A DNA stretch of 64,000 nucleotides, taken from contig NMRA01000032.1 in NCBI GenBank assembly GCA_002633005.1, positions 518,525 to 582,524 on the forward strand, read 5' to 3'. Below are positions 23,306 to 37,600 of this stretch, piece after piece. Below the pieces are notes generated by a model. It was not told where the DNA came from, ran no database searches, and was given only the letters and a program-made list of their open reading frames with translations. Each line of letters begins with the position of its first letter. Position 1 is the stretch's first letter. The translations under genes and the position numbers were made by a program. The DNA comes from Phoronis australis (taxonomy: Eukaryota; Phoronida; Phoronidae).

Positions 23306-23457
23306 AGGGGCGGATCCAAGATTTTGGGTTGGGGGAAGGGCAGTCATTATTTTTCCCGTCAGACATTAGCACCCCCGAACTGCCAAATGGAATCTGGGAG
23401 AATTTTAGCGGGGAGGTTTGGCGCCATTGCCCCCCCCCAAATCCACCACTGGAGATA
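23306..23457. mobile_element. Candidate short MITE
   Basis: The left end (CAGGGGCGGATCCAAGATTT) and right end (CCAAATCCACCACTGG) form imperfect inverted repeats over 150 bp. CAGNGGCGGATC-type termini are common in hAT-like MITEs. No clean 8 bp target duplication is visible, so the class is uncertain. Confidence 0.4.
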
Positions 23458-23766
23458 TTAAAAATATACCTGAACATACAAGGTAAGTGGGCACGCGATA
23501 AACACAGGAGTCAACTCATGGTTCCAGGTTTTGCACGCAGTCTTTTGTCACTGAACAACCGTGGTGCTCGCATAGGCCTATGTGGTTTTCACACACCGCA
23601 GAAGTGTGGCTTTAAGCCTTCGCTTGTCAGGTCTTGTCGTATGCTTTGAGTATGGCCTTGCAAACTCAGACATCGCTTCCCATCTGACTAAGAACGAGTT
23701 TAGATCAGTTTTATGGCGATGAACCTACTTGATTAAGAACACTTCAGCTTTTGCCGTCACATTGTA

Positions 23767-23850
23767 GCATGGCATTGGACTTTTAAGTCCAATGCCATGC
23801 CAGTTACTCAGTTAAACAATTTTAAAAAATTGTTTAACTGAGTAACTGGC
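23767..23850. repeat. Two abutting near-perfect palindromes
   Basis: 23767-23800 has 16 nt arms with a 2 nt spacer. 23799-23850 has 25 nt arms with a 2 nt spacer. All arm positions pair. The palindromes share their boundary base pair and differ in sequence. Either could form a cruciform or an RNA hairpin. Confidence 0.9.
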
Positions 23851-25610
23851 TAATCCTAGTTTGCGCTTGATAGCCCCAGTATTAAAGGAGTAAGTTAGAG
23901 TATGAACTCGAAATATCGAGTTTTTGGTCGAGTTAGTAGCTGAAATCGAGGTGTAATCAAATGCAAATTTAGACTAGAAACTCTTCTGAGTAAATGAAAC
24001 CAATTGCGATTTTTGTGACATACATGTATACGCAGTCTCGTGGAAGAACAATATTTGATTAAAGAATCGGCGAAAGAAATTATCCAGTAGCTTGTTTTAT
24101 TTCAAAGCGCTATGCATAGCTTGTGTCACATTTTATTTGGCCATTTTTTACTCACATCGATCCAAATGTGTATATTTCTATCGCTTTGAACTCAGGCTTA
24201 AGCCCATCCTATCCTCGGTACTCAAAGCTGTGAAAATATACAACTTTGCACCAATGTAAGAAAAAGGGGTAAGTAAACTCTGATTCAGAGCTAATGCCAT
24301 CAAAAACCAGTGAACTCTTCGACTGAATCAAAGGTTGCGGATGTTTACAAATTCACCGTTGTAGACCTACCGTTATACTACTGCTAAGCTTGCGAAGCGA
24401 ATAGGACACGTCAGCTTTTGTTTCAGTGCCATGAAATAAGACGCCACCTATTGGCCACTTCCTTTTTTCGCGGAATCGGATTCTGCAATTGGCTTTTCTC
24501 TTTCGAAAAGGTTACGAACAGTTCGCAACAAATTACAGGAATGGGCTCCATTTCGTAAAAAGCTTTTTTTTGCATTTCAATACCTGCAAACCCTACTTCT
24601 CAGCAAATTTTGCTTCAGCGAAGCTCTCATCTGGCAAATGGTGTGTGTATAATAGCGTGTTACGAACGTACCTTTTTCAGGAGAATGACGATAGAAACTG
24701 ACATTCAATGAATTGATTTTTATTTAAACCGACGACTGAAACGGGCAAAGTGAATGTCGGTTGATCCCCATGTGTTGCATGCACCCGTCCGGTTATTCGC
24801 TATACATGTTGATACATGTATAACTTTCACCACCAGATGGCGAGCAAAACAACCCGCGCGGTGTGAAATTTCGTCGTCTATATTACGGTCAGCACACGGC
24901 CACTCATAAACAATGCATCAGCTCAAACAAAACTGAAGATACGTCGAAATGAATTTCACAGATTCTATGAAATAGACATAAGGAATTGCAAGTGTGTGGG
25001 CAAAAATATTGATAGAATCTACTAATACCAACCGTTAGGTTTTTTTGGCATCATAAGCTGTCTTGCTCGATTATATTTGAGTTATTCTAATATTTTTTGT
25101 AACAGCTACGAATCAAATAGTCTGCCGTCTTATGCTCATAGGTTTTGACCTAATGACACCACATTATAATTATTAGCGACCCGAATTCCAGCCAATGAGC
25201 CAAGTCAATGCCTTAGCTCACGAGTTCACCGCTAAGTGAAAAATGAAAATGGCGAATTGGCAAGCAAACAGCGAAATGTTCACTCTTCATAAGAATTTCC
25301 GTCTAGTTAAATAAATATTCAATGTACAAATCGAGAGTGCAATTTTCGTCATACTAAATTATGTACAACCTCAAATCCATGTTTGGATTTAGGACTGGTT
25401 TTTCCACTAAGCGATTCCCAGGTGTGAAGTGTAACGTCAGCTTTCATATAACTAGCCTTCTTCCGACTATCTTTACTTGCCAAAAATTCATTTACTGGTC
25501 CAATCTTCAAACGTATCTCCGATCACCGTCGTTATCGCTTGCGTTGCAGGGCGAAGGTAGCATGACTTATCACTTGTCAACCAAGGACAAGTTGTGTACG
25601 TTCATCAAAG

Positions 25611-25665
25611 ATGGCTGGTCTTGCAAGAGCCGTTCTGTTTGTATTGGCTGCATCTCAAGTCCAAG
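25611..25665 (+). CDS. Gene 2 exon 1: start and signal peptide
   Basis: ATG in AAAGATGG context. Eighteen residues ([18 protein letters not shown]) form a standard signal sequence. The donor is GTGAGA, leaving one base. Confidence 0.85.
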
Positions 25666-28600
25666 GTGAGAAACTACTCTCAAAAGTTAGTAACTGTTTC
25701 GTAGTAATACATGCCAAACATTTAGATACATTTTTTATCTAAGTGAAGTTCGGGACAATCTTTAGAATCAGCACGTATGGAAAAGACGACATATTTCGGT
25801 GTATTGTCTATAAACCATTCTCAAAACAAGGGAAAAAAGTTCACAATAGTCCAATCAGGTGACACAGGTGGAGAAACAGACTGCACAGGTACACGTCAAA
25901 ATACATTGGGAGGGAAGAGACCAGAAATAAAAACAGTTGAACCTCAAATGGACCGATGTGATAGCGCTCAGCATGATTCAACCGTATATTTATAGCCTCC
26001 TTCATGAGGAGCCGGAGGTTGACATTATCGTTGTCCAAGATCTAAACACCAGACATTTTATAATGCGACCAGTTGTCAATGAATGGTTAAGAACAGCACT
26101 GTGTCGATCAATATGTCGTTTTTACATATGCGCTGATTTTAAAGTTCGTACTCATATTTTGGCAAAAAACAAATGTGAACTTCGGGACATTTCAAATACT
26201 GCCTCGCCATCTCTCTAAACAATTTGACTCTAAGGCGCACATATAGGGCCCAGCATATAATGTTTGAACGCAGTCTAAACCAATCACGTTGCATTATTCG
26301 AGTGCAACTTGGTTAACTTAACTCGAATCGTGCGACACAAATGGTCAGTTTTAGAGTAGAATTTTGATTACAAAGAGTTACACCGGGCCCGAATGTTTTT
26401 ACAAATATTTGGAATACGGCAGATTATACTGTAGGAGGACGCTCCAGTGTTATTTTTGATTAAAATAGCTAAGGTCTAGTTAACCCAGTCTTCATTGCCC
26501 ATACTTTAAATATTGAAATGAATTGAAAAATGCCCCTAAACTAGGTTGAGAAACCAAAAATTCTCGTATTCACGGTTCAAGGAATGGTAGGTTTGTAGTT
26601 GATCTTAAATCATGATGTTTCTATTCATGAAAAATTACAAAATGAGACACCGATCTTTGTACAGGTTTTTTAGTCTAAACCCCTAGCTCAACATTTCCTT
26701 GATCATAAGTTTAATAATCTTTCGATGTCGTCTGAAGTTAAGTCCTGCTTTGCAAAAATGAAGATCACAGACGATAGCCCAGTGTGAGCCAAATCTCTGT
26801 CTGCGAACAATAGTTGTCTGCTTGGCATTTTGTGGGCGTTAGCATAGCCTCAGGAAAAAGGAGGGCTTTAAAACAGACGACTCCACCAAAAACTGATTTC
26901 AAGCCATATTCATTGGTGGAAGAATTCATTTTGCCAAGAAAGCCAGTCCATCTTCTGATTGGCGATTGGCGAGTGAAAACTACACCAATAACCATTGAAT
27001 AGATAGAAATAAAAACTCTAAATTCTAATTTTGTCAAAAGTGCAACAACATTTGTTTAGGCAACTTCTGATGGTAGAATATCATATTTTCCACAAATGCA
27101 CCACTCTTAATCTTCAAGATTTATTTTCTCTATGGATGGCATCAAGTGGTCTTCTGCTCTTTAGTTTTAAAACATTCTCTTGCGGACTGCCCTGCGCCGG
27201 AGAACAGTGACAAAATTGTGACTAAGCTAACACGTAAATATACTGTTTCTGTTTGGCCGCAAATACTTCGAGACGTCGTGTTCAATGAAGTCAGCAGTAC
27301 CTTTTAATGGAATACTTAATAAGGACTCAAAATTCGCTAAGTGAAATAAGGGACCTTCCCGTACAAATACCTGAAATCAGGTATTCAACATCCCTGCTAG
27401 AGGCTGCTGAACTGGAGTGCGTTTCGGAGACCGAGCGGTTTCTTGCGAAAAGAGCAATAGTATTCAAAACCTTGCGAAATCATCCCCATTGAAAAGTGAA
27501 GTTTTGCGAGATAGGGTCTATGCTCGGGAGCTTTCTAGCCGGTTCTAGCAAAATGGGGTCCAATGAAGTGATTGGCCAACTAAGATAAGATGTTGAATAA
27601 CGGGAATTTAGCCCTGGGCTGCGTTCCATAGTATTCAAGATATTAGCTTGTGTTTGCTTCGAAAAAATCTTTTAAGATGGAAGTAATGAAATCAAACCCC
27701 CAATTCAGCATTCCAACCTCACCGACCAATCACTTCAGTGGCCGCCATTTTGTTAAGATGGTCTTGTAAGCTCTGGAGGAGACTTGCCAAACACCTGCCT
27801 TTCACTCGCGAGATTTTGCATGGTAATTCAACATCTTGCCTTTCTGGTGAAAAACTTTGCTCTAGAGATCGCTACCATGCATTTTGCTCTTTTTCTCTTA
27901 CTCTATTCAGCTTTAGTTATTAGCGCCACCTGGAGAATATCGAATCGCCCAACACCAATAGGGACGGTGCTTCTTATTTGATTGCCGTTTGCTACCTTGC
28001 ATCAGTCAATTTTGCAGCACGGACCCGTGAAATGTGAATATGGTCAAACAAGTTTGTATATATAGATTATTACATGGCGAAGTCGTTATCCCACGTTATC
28101 TAGAGCCCGAGTGGATTTTGGTGAATTATCGCACATATACCACATAATAAACGAGAAACATTGCAATGAATCGATTTACCTTTTCTGACTCTCCACGGCT
28201 TTGTAACTACTTTCTATGTCAGAGGCCCGGGGTCAGAGGTCGTGACCTTTTAAGAAAAGCCCGGCTATTTTTGTCAAATAATGCTTGTACTCAACACCAA
28301 TTGAAAACTTAAATATTATAGAAATAAATTGAATTTATAAATTAAGGTTTACCAACTATTATAGCTTAAAACACGTTTTTTTCACGCTAAGCTTCGACCG
28401 GGAAATTATCGTCTGCTAAAGTAGGTTACCACTGGTAACTGAATATAATTCTCAAGTCAAAGATCCTGACGACACGATACCCGCATTCAAAGTAGAGATC
28501 GGTGATTTACAAGTAAGAGGACATGAGAGAAAAATTTCACCGAATTAAGATATCATTTTTATGAAAATTATGTATCTTATTTTTCGTAGCGTATAAGTAC

Positions 28601-31600
28601 AGTACAATGCGGTTTGTTGAACGTGCGATTAGTGCGCGTGCTCATTTAAGTATTCTATTTTCACTCTTGATGACGTCAGTCGCTGCGTGGTGTAGTGGTA
28701 AAGTCGGCGACCAGCAATATTAGGGTCCCGGGTTCGACCCCGTCCTCGGTTTCCCGCCAAATCGTTATCAGGGCAAGTAGTTTCAGTTAGGTTATAATTT
28801 ACACATTTATCCCTACTTTCTCCCAATTAGGCGACTGCTTGCCGGGATGGAAAGCGACATCTGATGGCAAGTGCTACCTGTTCAGCCACTCCCCGAAAAG
28901 TGCGGAAGACGCCAAACGCGCATGTGATGCAAATGGTGGTCATCTAGCAATATTTGAAACTGAAGAAGAAAATTCACGAGTACAGGCACTTGGAATTACG
29001 TAAGCTTTGTTTTCGACTATTTGGTTCAGAAAGCTCCCAGTCCAGGCTCCCTGGTCATAACTTATATCCCCATTAAGATTTGATTGGAAGACCCTTTTAC
29101 TACATGTCAACTTCAACCTGTTCTTCGTGTTAGGGGACTCCCTCAGGTCTTCTCTGGTTCCTAAAAGTGTTCGTTATTTTATTGGTAAACCAACATGATG
29201 CATGAGTAATTCCTAGTGGTTGTGTTCACACGACGGCAAAAAATATTGTAAGGTACAAGCGGTGCTCTTGTAGAAGCCGTTTTACACTTTTACGATGGGA
29301 ATAAGACATGTTAGTGTGATTACTGTTTTAGGATTGGCTCCAACCAATACTTTGTCAACCTGAGAGGCGTCAATACTAAGAACAATCCTAAGTTTGGGCG
29401 CTGGCGCTGGGCAGGCGAACGAGAAAGCTCGTGGAAGATTCCGATTGGCTCCACAAAACGATCATCAAAAGTTCGTGGCAACATGGCCTCAGATGAATGC
29501 GCCATGCTAAACTGTATCAAAGGAATACAGTGCGTATATCAAGCTGTGTCGTGCTCTAATGTTCACGGGTTCCTATGCGAATTCGGTAAGTGCGCAACTC
29601 ATAATAGCACTGCAACCATCAGGGATTTGTTCGATAAGTTGTTTCTGGTTATTGCGGAAATCATGTTATCTGTACAGTGACAGACTTGTGGTTTTAGATT
29701 CAAGACATGTCTGGTGTCATTAGAGAAAATTTCAAGTTTTATTGAAACAGTTTAAAACTGTGATACGGTAGCGACATACACTATATTGTTATGTAGGGTA
29801 TCCCAAAAGTGTTGACATTTTAGTTTTAATGAGCACCCATTGTACCTAGAGACATGGACATTCACGAAATTGATACTTGAAACGATACTCGAATTCTTCG
29901 TATGTCATTTCTGAGCGCTCATAAAAATCATGAAGTTCTTTTAGAATATGGGTGTTCATAAGGTGTTTTACCCATTTTCCCCGCTGAAATATGCAATGAA
30001 CAAACTTTGTTTAATTTGTTATTGGAAACAAGCAAAGAAATGGATGGAGATGAGCACGTTTATTCAAAAGTTTTTTATTAAATCTAATTTCACTCCCTCG
30101 CAGCAACACGATCCACGATCGGTATGGCAATTAAAATCGCGTCCTTCCCATGTCGCATTTTTTTCGTAGAGTGTTAACTTATCTGTGACTTGGAGCTTGG
30201 ATATGTAGATATGTTAGCCCTAAAGCCTGGATGGTTTGTGCAAGTGATCAGATACGAAAAAAATTGCACTTCAACCACGATTACATGGATGTGATTTCTT
30301 GCACCCGGGAGGATATCCCATTCAAAGGTTTTAACTCATTTGCATAATACCGTTATAATTCCCCCCTCCCTGACAAAAGTACGTGAGCACTTATTCGGAT
30401 TACGAGCTTCCCCCAGTTACTAAATCGTACATCTTTGCAGTAGCACTTCAGAGCTGACAAATGAACAAACTCACTCCTGGTGTGTGCATTTCCGAAATTC
30501 ACTGAAATAACCTTTCGATATATTTATATTTTTGGAATTAATGTACAAGAGAAATACTAGTCAATATGTACAAGCATTTATATCAGACTGTTATACTTTA
30601 GGGACACTTTGTATATTTATACACATTTTAGTGCCGCATCAGGTATTATCACGAATCAATAGGATTCGACGTACCATCCTACCAGACCTTGTAGTAATAG
30701 TCAAGCTTTAAGATTATTAGTAATACTTGGACGTTAAATTTATCGTGTGACACCGGGTTAACTGGGAGGAGAAAGAGTTAAGTTTTGAAAAATGATTACC
30801 TAGTGATTTACGTTTGTACCATGTCGCTCACAATGTGCTCATAATGCAGGTAAGTGCAAAACAAACGATTGTAGTACAATCGAGTGCCAGAGTGGATTCA
30901 GTGGTCCAGCGTGTGACGTCAACATCGACGACTGTTCTCCCAATCCTTGTCAGAATGGCGGCAAATGCAAGGATGGTCTTGACGACTTCACGTGCACTTG
31001 CCCGTCTGGATACGCGGGAAAAGACTGCAGTGTCAACATCAATGATTGCGACCCCACACCTTGTAAGAACGGAGGGACATGCATTGATGGCGTAGCGAGT
31101 TACAAATGCATGTGTCAACCAGGTGAGGATCACGTTATATATATATATATGTATTACCTGCCATTCGTGTGTGTTGGCACCAAATTTTCGTACTTTGCCA
31201 AAAAGCCACAAAGCTGTTATTTTTTACGACTTATAGAATTTTTTATTGCAGATAAGAGATGAATTAATTTTGAAAAATGTTGATCTTGCGTTGAGTTTGT
31301 TTATTTTAGCGTTTGATATTAGCGCGCAACACCAAGGCTTGGAACCAAATCTTCTTGCTCAAAATCGAACTCGAAATTATTTTTGAGCATGTTTCGTTGT
31401 ACGAACTCAAGATAAGTGTCTATTATTCTTTGCTCGAATACACACTGCCTTACGTACAATAATATTGGTTTGCACTTGACATCAGCTTTAAAGTCCTAGA
31501 AGCACACGTTTTTAACCCTTATTAAACGGTTAGAAGGCATTACAAGGAACCACGCAGTACTTATTCCATAACCAACACACAATCCGTAGTCGAAGAAAGT

Positions 31601-34600
31601 TTAAATAAACGCGTAATTCACGATTCCGACCCTAAGATCACACCGCCATTTTGAACTAACCGCGATACCGGAAGTACAATTCATTCAGGAACCCAGGCTT
31701 AGTATACGCCGTCTGTGCGACTGGAGCAGGGTCTGTTACCAGCCTGCAAACGGGGATAAAATAATCGGCAGCGGACCTCAGCTTTAATAAAACCAAAATA
31801 TAGAAAATTTGTACTGAAAATGTTAATAAAATATGGCAAAATGAATTTTGACAAATTATTTTGCCGGGCTCGGACTTTCAGCCGATGACCCGGTGCAGAC
31901 CGATCGAGACCACTCGCACTGACAAAATACGAAGGCATGCCGTCCCCGGCTGTTTTATCGGAATAAATGGTTCAAATCATGAATTCCGTATACATACAAA
32001 GATAGTTTCCGACACTTGTATAAAATTACGGACTAGTAACAGTCCTGCGCCAACGATTGAATAACAACTGGTGCCGCCGGGTATGGCGCATGAGGCTAGG
32101 CTAAGCGTGTTTTACTGGGTTTAATTAACTCTGGTAAACAAACAGCATAAGCAGAACAACGAACATGCAACATCAAATTATTGAATAAAATTGCTATACA
32201 GTTAGAATATTCTGACAGTTGGCTTGCGAAAATGTGGAAAATAAATTTAGACGAGACTTAATTCGCTACTGCCGGCGGCTGACAAATACCATTTGGTGGC
32301 GAAATAGCTTCAGGTAGAAAACTTGCCATGGTGCCAAAGTGGTATAATATAAGTATTAATAAGTTTAAATTAAAAGAAATAATTTTCACTTAGCCAGAAA
32401 CATTCGTATACGCTGCTAGCCGGCGGAGCCGGACCGCCTGGCTTGCCGTGCGCCGGCAGACATCTGTGCTCCGCAGGGCAAGATGAAAACGGACTCGCAA
32501 CCAGACCACGGCGCGCGCCACAATAGCAATTCTTCGGAAAAAGAATTTTTTTCAAAAATATTACAAGTACATGTACACTGTATTAAATTGCGCAAGACAA
32601 CTTTACTATAGGCCTACACCAGTCAAATTCGAGTTACAAACGTGTGGAGTGTAATAGAATTACACGGCATGACAGATGAGGTAAAAAAGTTGCACGTCAA
32701 TTCGCCTGAATATCAGGGTTGCGGCACCACGGTATTTCCCCTAACCAAATCAAAACATATGTTAGAGTAAAGAAACTAGTTACCTAAAGAAATCAGCTAT
32801 AGAACTGCTCTTTCAGCGGTGGATCCATCTAAAATGCTTGGCTACTTCAGAAATGTCGACGGAAACGCGCGCACAATTGATCTCCGCGCGTTTTCCCGAT
32901 GAGCCACGAAGACTCAGCAATTCACAATGCAAAACATAAATTTTCAGAGTGAACCCCCCCCTCAATGTTTTCCAAGTTGGCTTACTTGGGGCTTACACAC
33001 GCTGGCGGTGCCGTTTTTGTTTTGCTGAAGACGTTTTTTTTTATTTTCGGGTCCTGGCCCAAGGGGGGGTTTAAACCCCCTGACCCCCCGTAGATCCGCC
33101 ACTGATTCCCATCGCCGACATTCAGCTCAGTGACTAAAATTCACTACACTCTCCTCCGCTCCGGTTTGCGGCGCGGAATTTTTATATTTAGACAACAGTG
33201 GTATATATTGTAAGTTTGTTTTTGTGAGGTTTGAAAATGTATTTTCCCTGATAATTGAAAATCAAAGCCACTTTAGCAAGTGATTATCAGTTCCCGGCGA
33301 AGAGTCACGGCGACTGCAGGCCGGGGAATTACTTCACTGGTTACGTGTGTCCCGGCAGCAATATCAAGCACAGATGTGGAGCTCACTATTTTGAGATAAA
33401 ACTTGTTTTTGTTTGTCTAAACATCGCCGTATGTGGATGCTTTTTTCGATCTTACATTTTTAAACGGCCAGTAAAGCCGGTGCCGATTTGCTGCCAATTA
33501 CGCACTGCGCTCACACGTCCGGGTAGTCACCGTGACACCACAATTGCTCAATTCAGGCTGGTACTTTGCATCAATTTCAAGACATTTGTTGATCAAGAAA
33601 CTTTTTTCATCTAATTTATTACCTAAACGGTTACTGTTGCTAATTTGATGTACCCTCGCGATGAATCAGGACTGACCTCAGTAGCCGAGCGTAGGATACG
33701 CCGGAGACTTTGTGACGGTTCTTCAAACTTATGATTATGCATTTAATACCATTCGTCATATGCAAAGAGCAGGTAAAATCAAGGCAATAATTAAATAATC
33801 AAGTTTATATAAAAAGAGTCAAACAAAGTAACAACGCATTTACGCTCACTGTGATGTTAATACGTTTTCAATGACAACATGGCTGGCATTCCGGAATCGT
33901 TCCTGAACTAACAGACAGGAACTCAAGTCACGGAAATAGACGGAAATTGTCGATGATTTTCCGATCTCGGCCGAGGTACAAAACTATGCTAAAGAGGCTT
34001 TTAGTTTGATAACAGAAGGGATGTGCTATGTTACATATTACTTAATTTGCTATATATTTTTGATTTTATGAATTAAAATGCCCTTTAAGATATAGGACTT
34101 TAATGATAACGGTTCGAGTCTGAACTCGAAATTTCGAGTTTTTCTCGAAATGTCGAGATTTTACTAGAGTTTTTAACACAAACGTAAGGTCATCAAGTGC
34201 AAACTTGACATGGAAGCACATATGCATACACCATAATGTATTAGATCACGGGCTATGGCAAGTAGAACAAAAGAATAAAAAAATAATTATTTCGAGTTCG
34301 ATTTTGAGTAGAAAGATTAAACCCCGTCCCCAAATTTCAAATGACGTCACACTTAACAACAAGAAAATCATTGTTAAAATCTCTTGGTCTATTTACACTA
34401 ACCTCTTGTCTATTTACATTGTCACGACGTTTCGGTCGGTCTATTCTACGGCCATCGTCAGGTGTTCCTGCGTTCTTAGAAAAACGGGCACAGATATGTA
34501 GAACACTCATCATGGTGTGATTTTTTGATTATAATTTGTCCGAGGAAGGATTTGAACCCACGACTTCTTGAATTACAGATATTTGAGTCCAGCACCTTAA

Positions 34601-37600
34601 CCACTACGGACAATGTATAATAAAAAATTGCACCATGATGACTGTACCACATATCCGTGCTCGTTCTTTTAAGAACGCAGGAACACCTGACGATGGCCGG
34701 AGAATAGACCGACCGAAACGTCGTGTCAATGTAAATAGAGGTCGGTGTATGAATAGACCACGGAATTCGAATAATAGTTGTAACACGCCACCACCTCAGA
34801 GCGGTTTTTGAAAGTCAAGAAAATCATACGTGTACTGACATTAGGTGTGACTTCATTCAAATTGCTATTTATTAAAGAAGAAGCTTTCTTTTTTCGATTG
34901 TAAGATTTAAACGGCTCCCATTTCTTTCACAGGGAGTATCCATGAAAATCACCCTGAAACACAAATGCATTGTAAAATAATATTCATTGAATTAAACGTG
35001 AAAAAACTAAAAGATAAACAAAACTGAACAACAATTTGTAGGTTTTTTATCCGTCACGTTTGTAATTTTTTAGCGAATCTAGTGGTGACAAAAGCGCGAT
35101 TCTCAGCCGCACGTCCTATATACACTCGCGTATTGCACTACCTTTGAAGTACCCTCGGGTTGAGCGTTTCTTCCTGTAAGCATCAAAAACTCCATGCATT
35201 TCTTAGTACGAGATATATACTGACACTAGATCTTCCTCCTGCCAATGAAAAACATCTGGTGCAGCATTTGGCAAATGACGTGTTTCTCAACTGCACTCAT
35301 TACAATCTTGCCTCTAAAAGACTACGTTAAAGACACGCCGTTGAACAATGAAAATCCAAAGTAAGTACTTTTTTGCGCACGAATACATAAAATACTACGA
35401 AAATGCAAATTTGCATGCATTATTTTGCGGCCGATGCGGGCACATGGAAATGAACCATTTCGTTTCAACCGTAAATTAGTCTTGAAAAGCACACACATGC
35501 GTGAAATATGTTTAAGAGCTTCAAATGCCTTTATTGACTAAGCAAACAAATTTTCAATGAATCTTAATCGCGTACATGTACTTATCGCTAGTATACGAGA
35601 AATCAGTGACAAACAAACCCAGTCAATAGTGAATTCACTTGAAGATGGCGACTGGAACGACCCACGTTACTAACGACCCTAGCAGCGAAATAAACGTGAA
35701 GTTTCCCATTTTTGGCAATGACTTTCGGGGGGATCTGACTCCCACCATTGTGCACTTTGTGACACAATGTAGTTTTTACGTTTGCATCTGTCTCTTCCGA
35801 GATCCTTGTCGGATTTTCATGAAATTTGCAAATAGGATTTTAATAAAGAAACGAAGACATTTTCCATTCGGGACGGATTTAACATATTCTGCATCACCTA
35901 GTTTCGATTTTCTCTGGCATCTTCTTTTATCACCAAAGAACAAAGAATCGTTATGAAAACTGGAAGATGTTTTGGTAATTCTCGACTGGTCTGGCACACC
36001 CTAGTGATTCGACAAGTTTAATTATATATATTGCATGATGCTAATAGACCCAGAAACATACAGCTTGGGGTACAATCGCGGGCGATGCTCTTTTTGAAAT
36101 TAGTCTCATAGCTGGCAACAACTTTTGCGAGGCATTTACTTTTCCAAGCCAAACTCGTTATCATTTTAAAGACGTTATAAATCTTCAAGGTGCGAAGTCT
36201 TGTTTCCAAAAATAGCCACTGAACGATTACATCCCGAGCAACTGAACATTTTGTGTTTCGTCGACACATTTTAGCTACACATCCGACTTAAGCCATTACT
36301 TCAATAATTCTCAATCTTATTTAGATCTTTTTGAATTGTTTGATGAAACCGTATAGGCCTAATTCATAATATAATTCAATATTGTGAAGACGAATATGTT
36401 GTACACCTGTTAGACTTTAACTGTAATGCTTTAAAAGGGAAAGTATAAATTTGATCTACCAGTATGGGCGGCGCTTTTTCAATGCTGGGCCGCCCATGAC
36501 CAGTAAATTAGTTCTAAAATACTTGTAGCCCCACGCAACGCTAACTAGGTCAGGTCGAAGTCGCCAACTTCAAACTCGAATAGATCGGTTTAGCAGTGGC
36601 GCATCTTCCCGTTTACGCTTCTGTAGGATCCTAAAATGTCCCACATTTGGCTAACTTCTACAATAGCCTAAAGGTGACATTGAAATGACAATTATTACAT
36701 TTTCATGGAATGAATTTTTACGAAAAAATATCTCCTTGTGTCCGTTGATAATAGTATTTTTTTGTAACCATTTTAAAAGAAATCAATGTCATCTTTGGGC
36801 ACCGTAAACTTAAGAACGTGATATCTCGGACAAATGAATGTATTTATGTAAAGCTTTCACATGTGCTATGATTTTTTAAAGTCTCCACTTTTGTATGAGT
36901 GGCAATCAGAAATAATTTTTTTATGAAACACTCAAAAGCAGCGTAAAGGGAAAGCAAAATGGTGTTTTATAAAACTGTAACAGAGTTTTGAAGATTTATC
37001 TTGAAAACTTTTTTCTAGAAACGCGACCATGTTATTAATTTCGTTCTTGTGCCGAGAATGTACCTTTCTGTTTTGCTAAAGTGTACATGACCCAAATAAG
37101 GTTAGATTATACACAGTCAGAAATCAAAGTTTACAAGTTTTTTGCTTTCCGGACATATGCTGTACATACTTTACACAGTTGATTCTATATCTAAACGCCC
37201 AAATTTGTCGATAAGGTTCAACAAATCCTTAAACAATCAATGGTTAGTTTCAGTCGGTCCATGGCCGTGCCTCTATACTCTAGCTTCGGTCCCCTGAACC
37301 CCAGTCGCGAACCAGTCAGCACCAAGTCAGCGGTATCAATTTCTAAGCCCATCCTCACGAAATCACACCATACCCTCCTTTCCCACCCGCCGCATTGGTC
37401 CGGGTGAGGAATATTCTACCCCACAAATCGCGGTCAAGTTCGACACTGTCTCTTCGAGAGAAAAATCTAATCAAAATGACGCGCTCCCATTGAAAATACA
37501 CGAAACGAAATCTCGTGAGATTTTGCTTTTTTAGGGAGATGCTGGCGTTACTAGAGCTTTATCCTGGTTATCTTGTATTCATCTATGGCAGCTGAAGTAG

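Larger units (their letters stand above)
22002..25610. other. Intergenic region with scattered repeats
   Basis: No exon is recognisable between the THAP-type transposon and gene 2. The region contains a short candidate MITE (23306-23457), a pair of abutting palindromes (23767-23850) and several short frames lacking motifs. The gene 2 promoter should lie at its right end; I see no convincing TATA box. Confidence 0.5.
34410..34738. mobile_element. Foldback element with tRNA-like core
   Basis: Two arms of about 117 nt (34410-34526 and 34622-34738) are inverted copies of each other, sharing ACGTTTCGGTCGGTCTATTC and TCAGGTGTTCCTGCGTTCTT in inverse orientation. Between them lies a 74 nt tRNA-like segment on the minus strand. 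The arms carry hammerhead-like motifs. It lies in intron 4 of gene 2. Confidence 0.75.

Noticed and set aside
32935-33105. Possible MITE ending in GATCCGCCACTG
   Set aside because: Only the right end resembles the element at 23306-23457. I could not find a matching left end, so no boundaries can be given.
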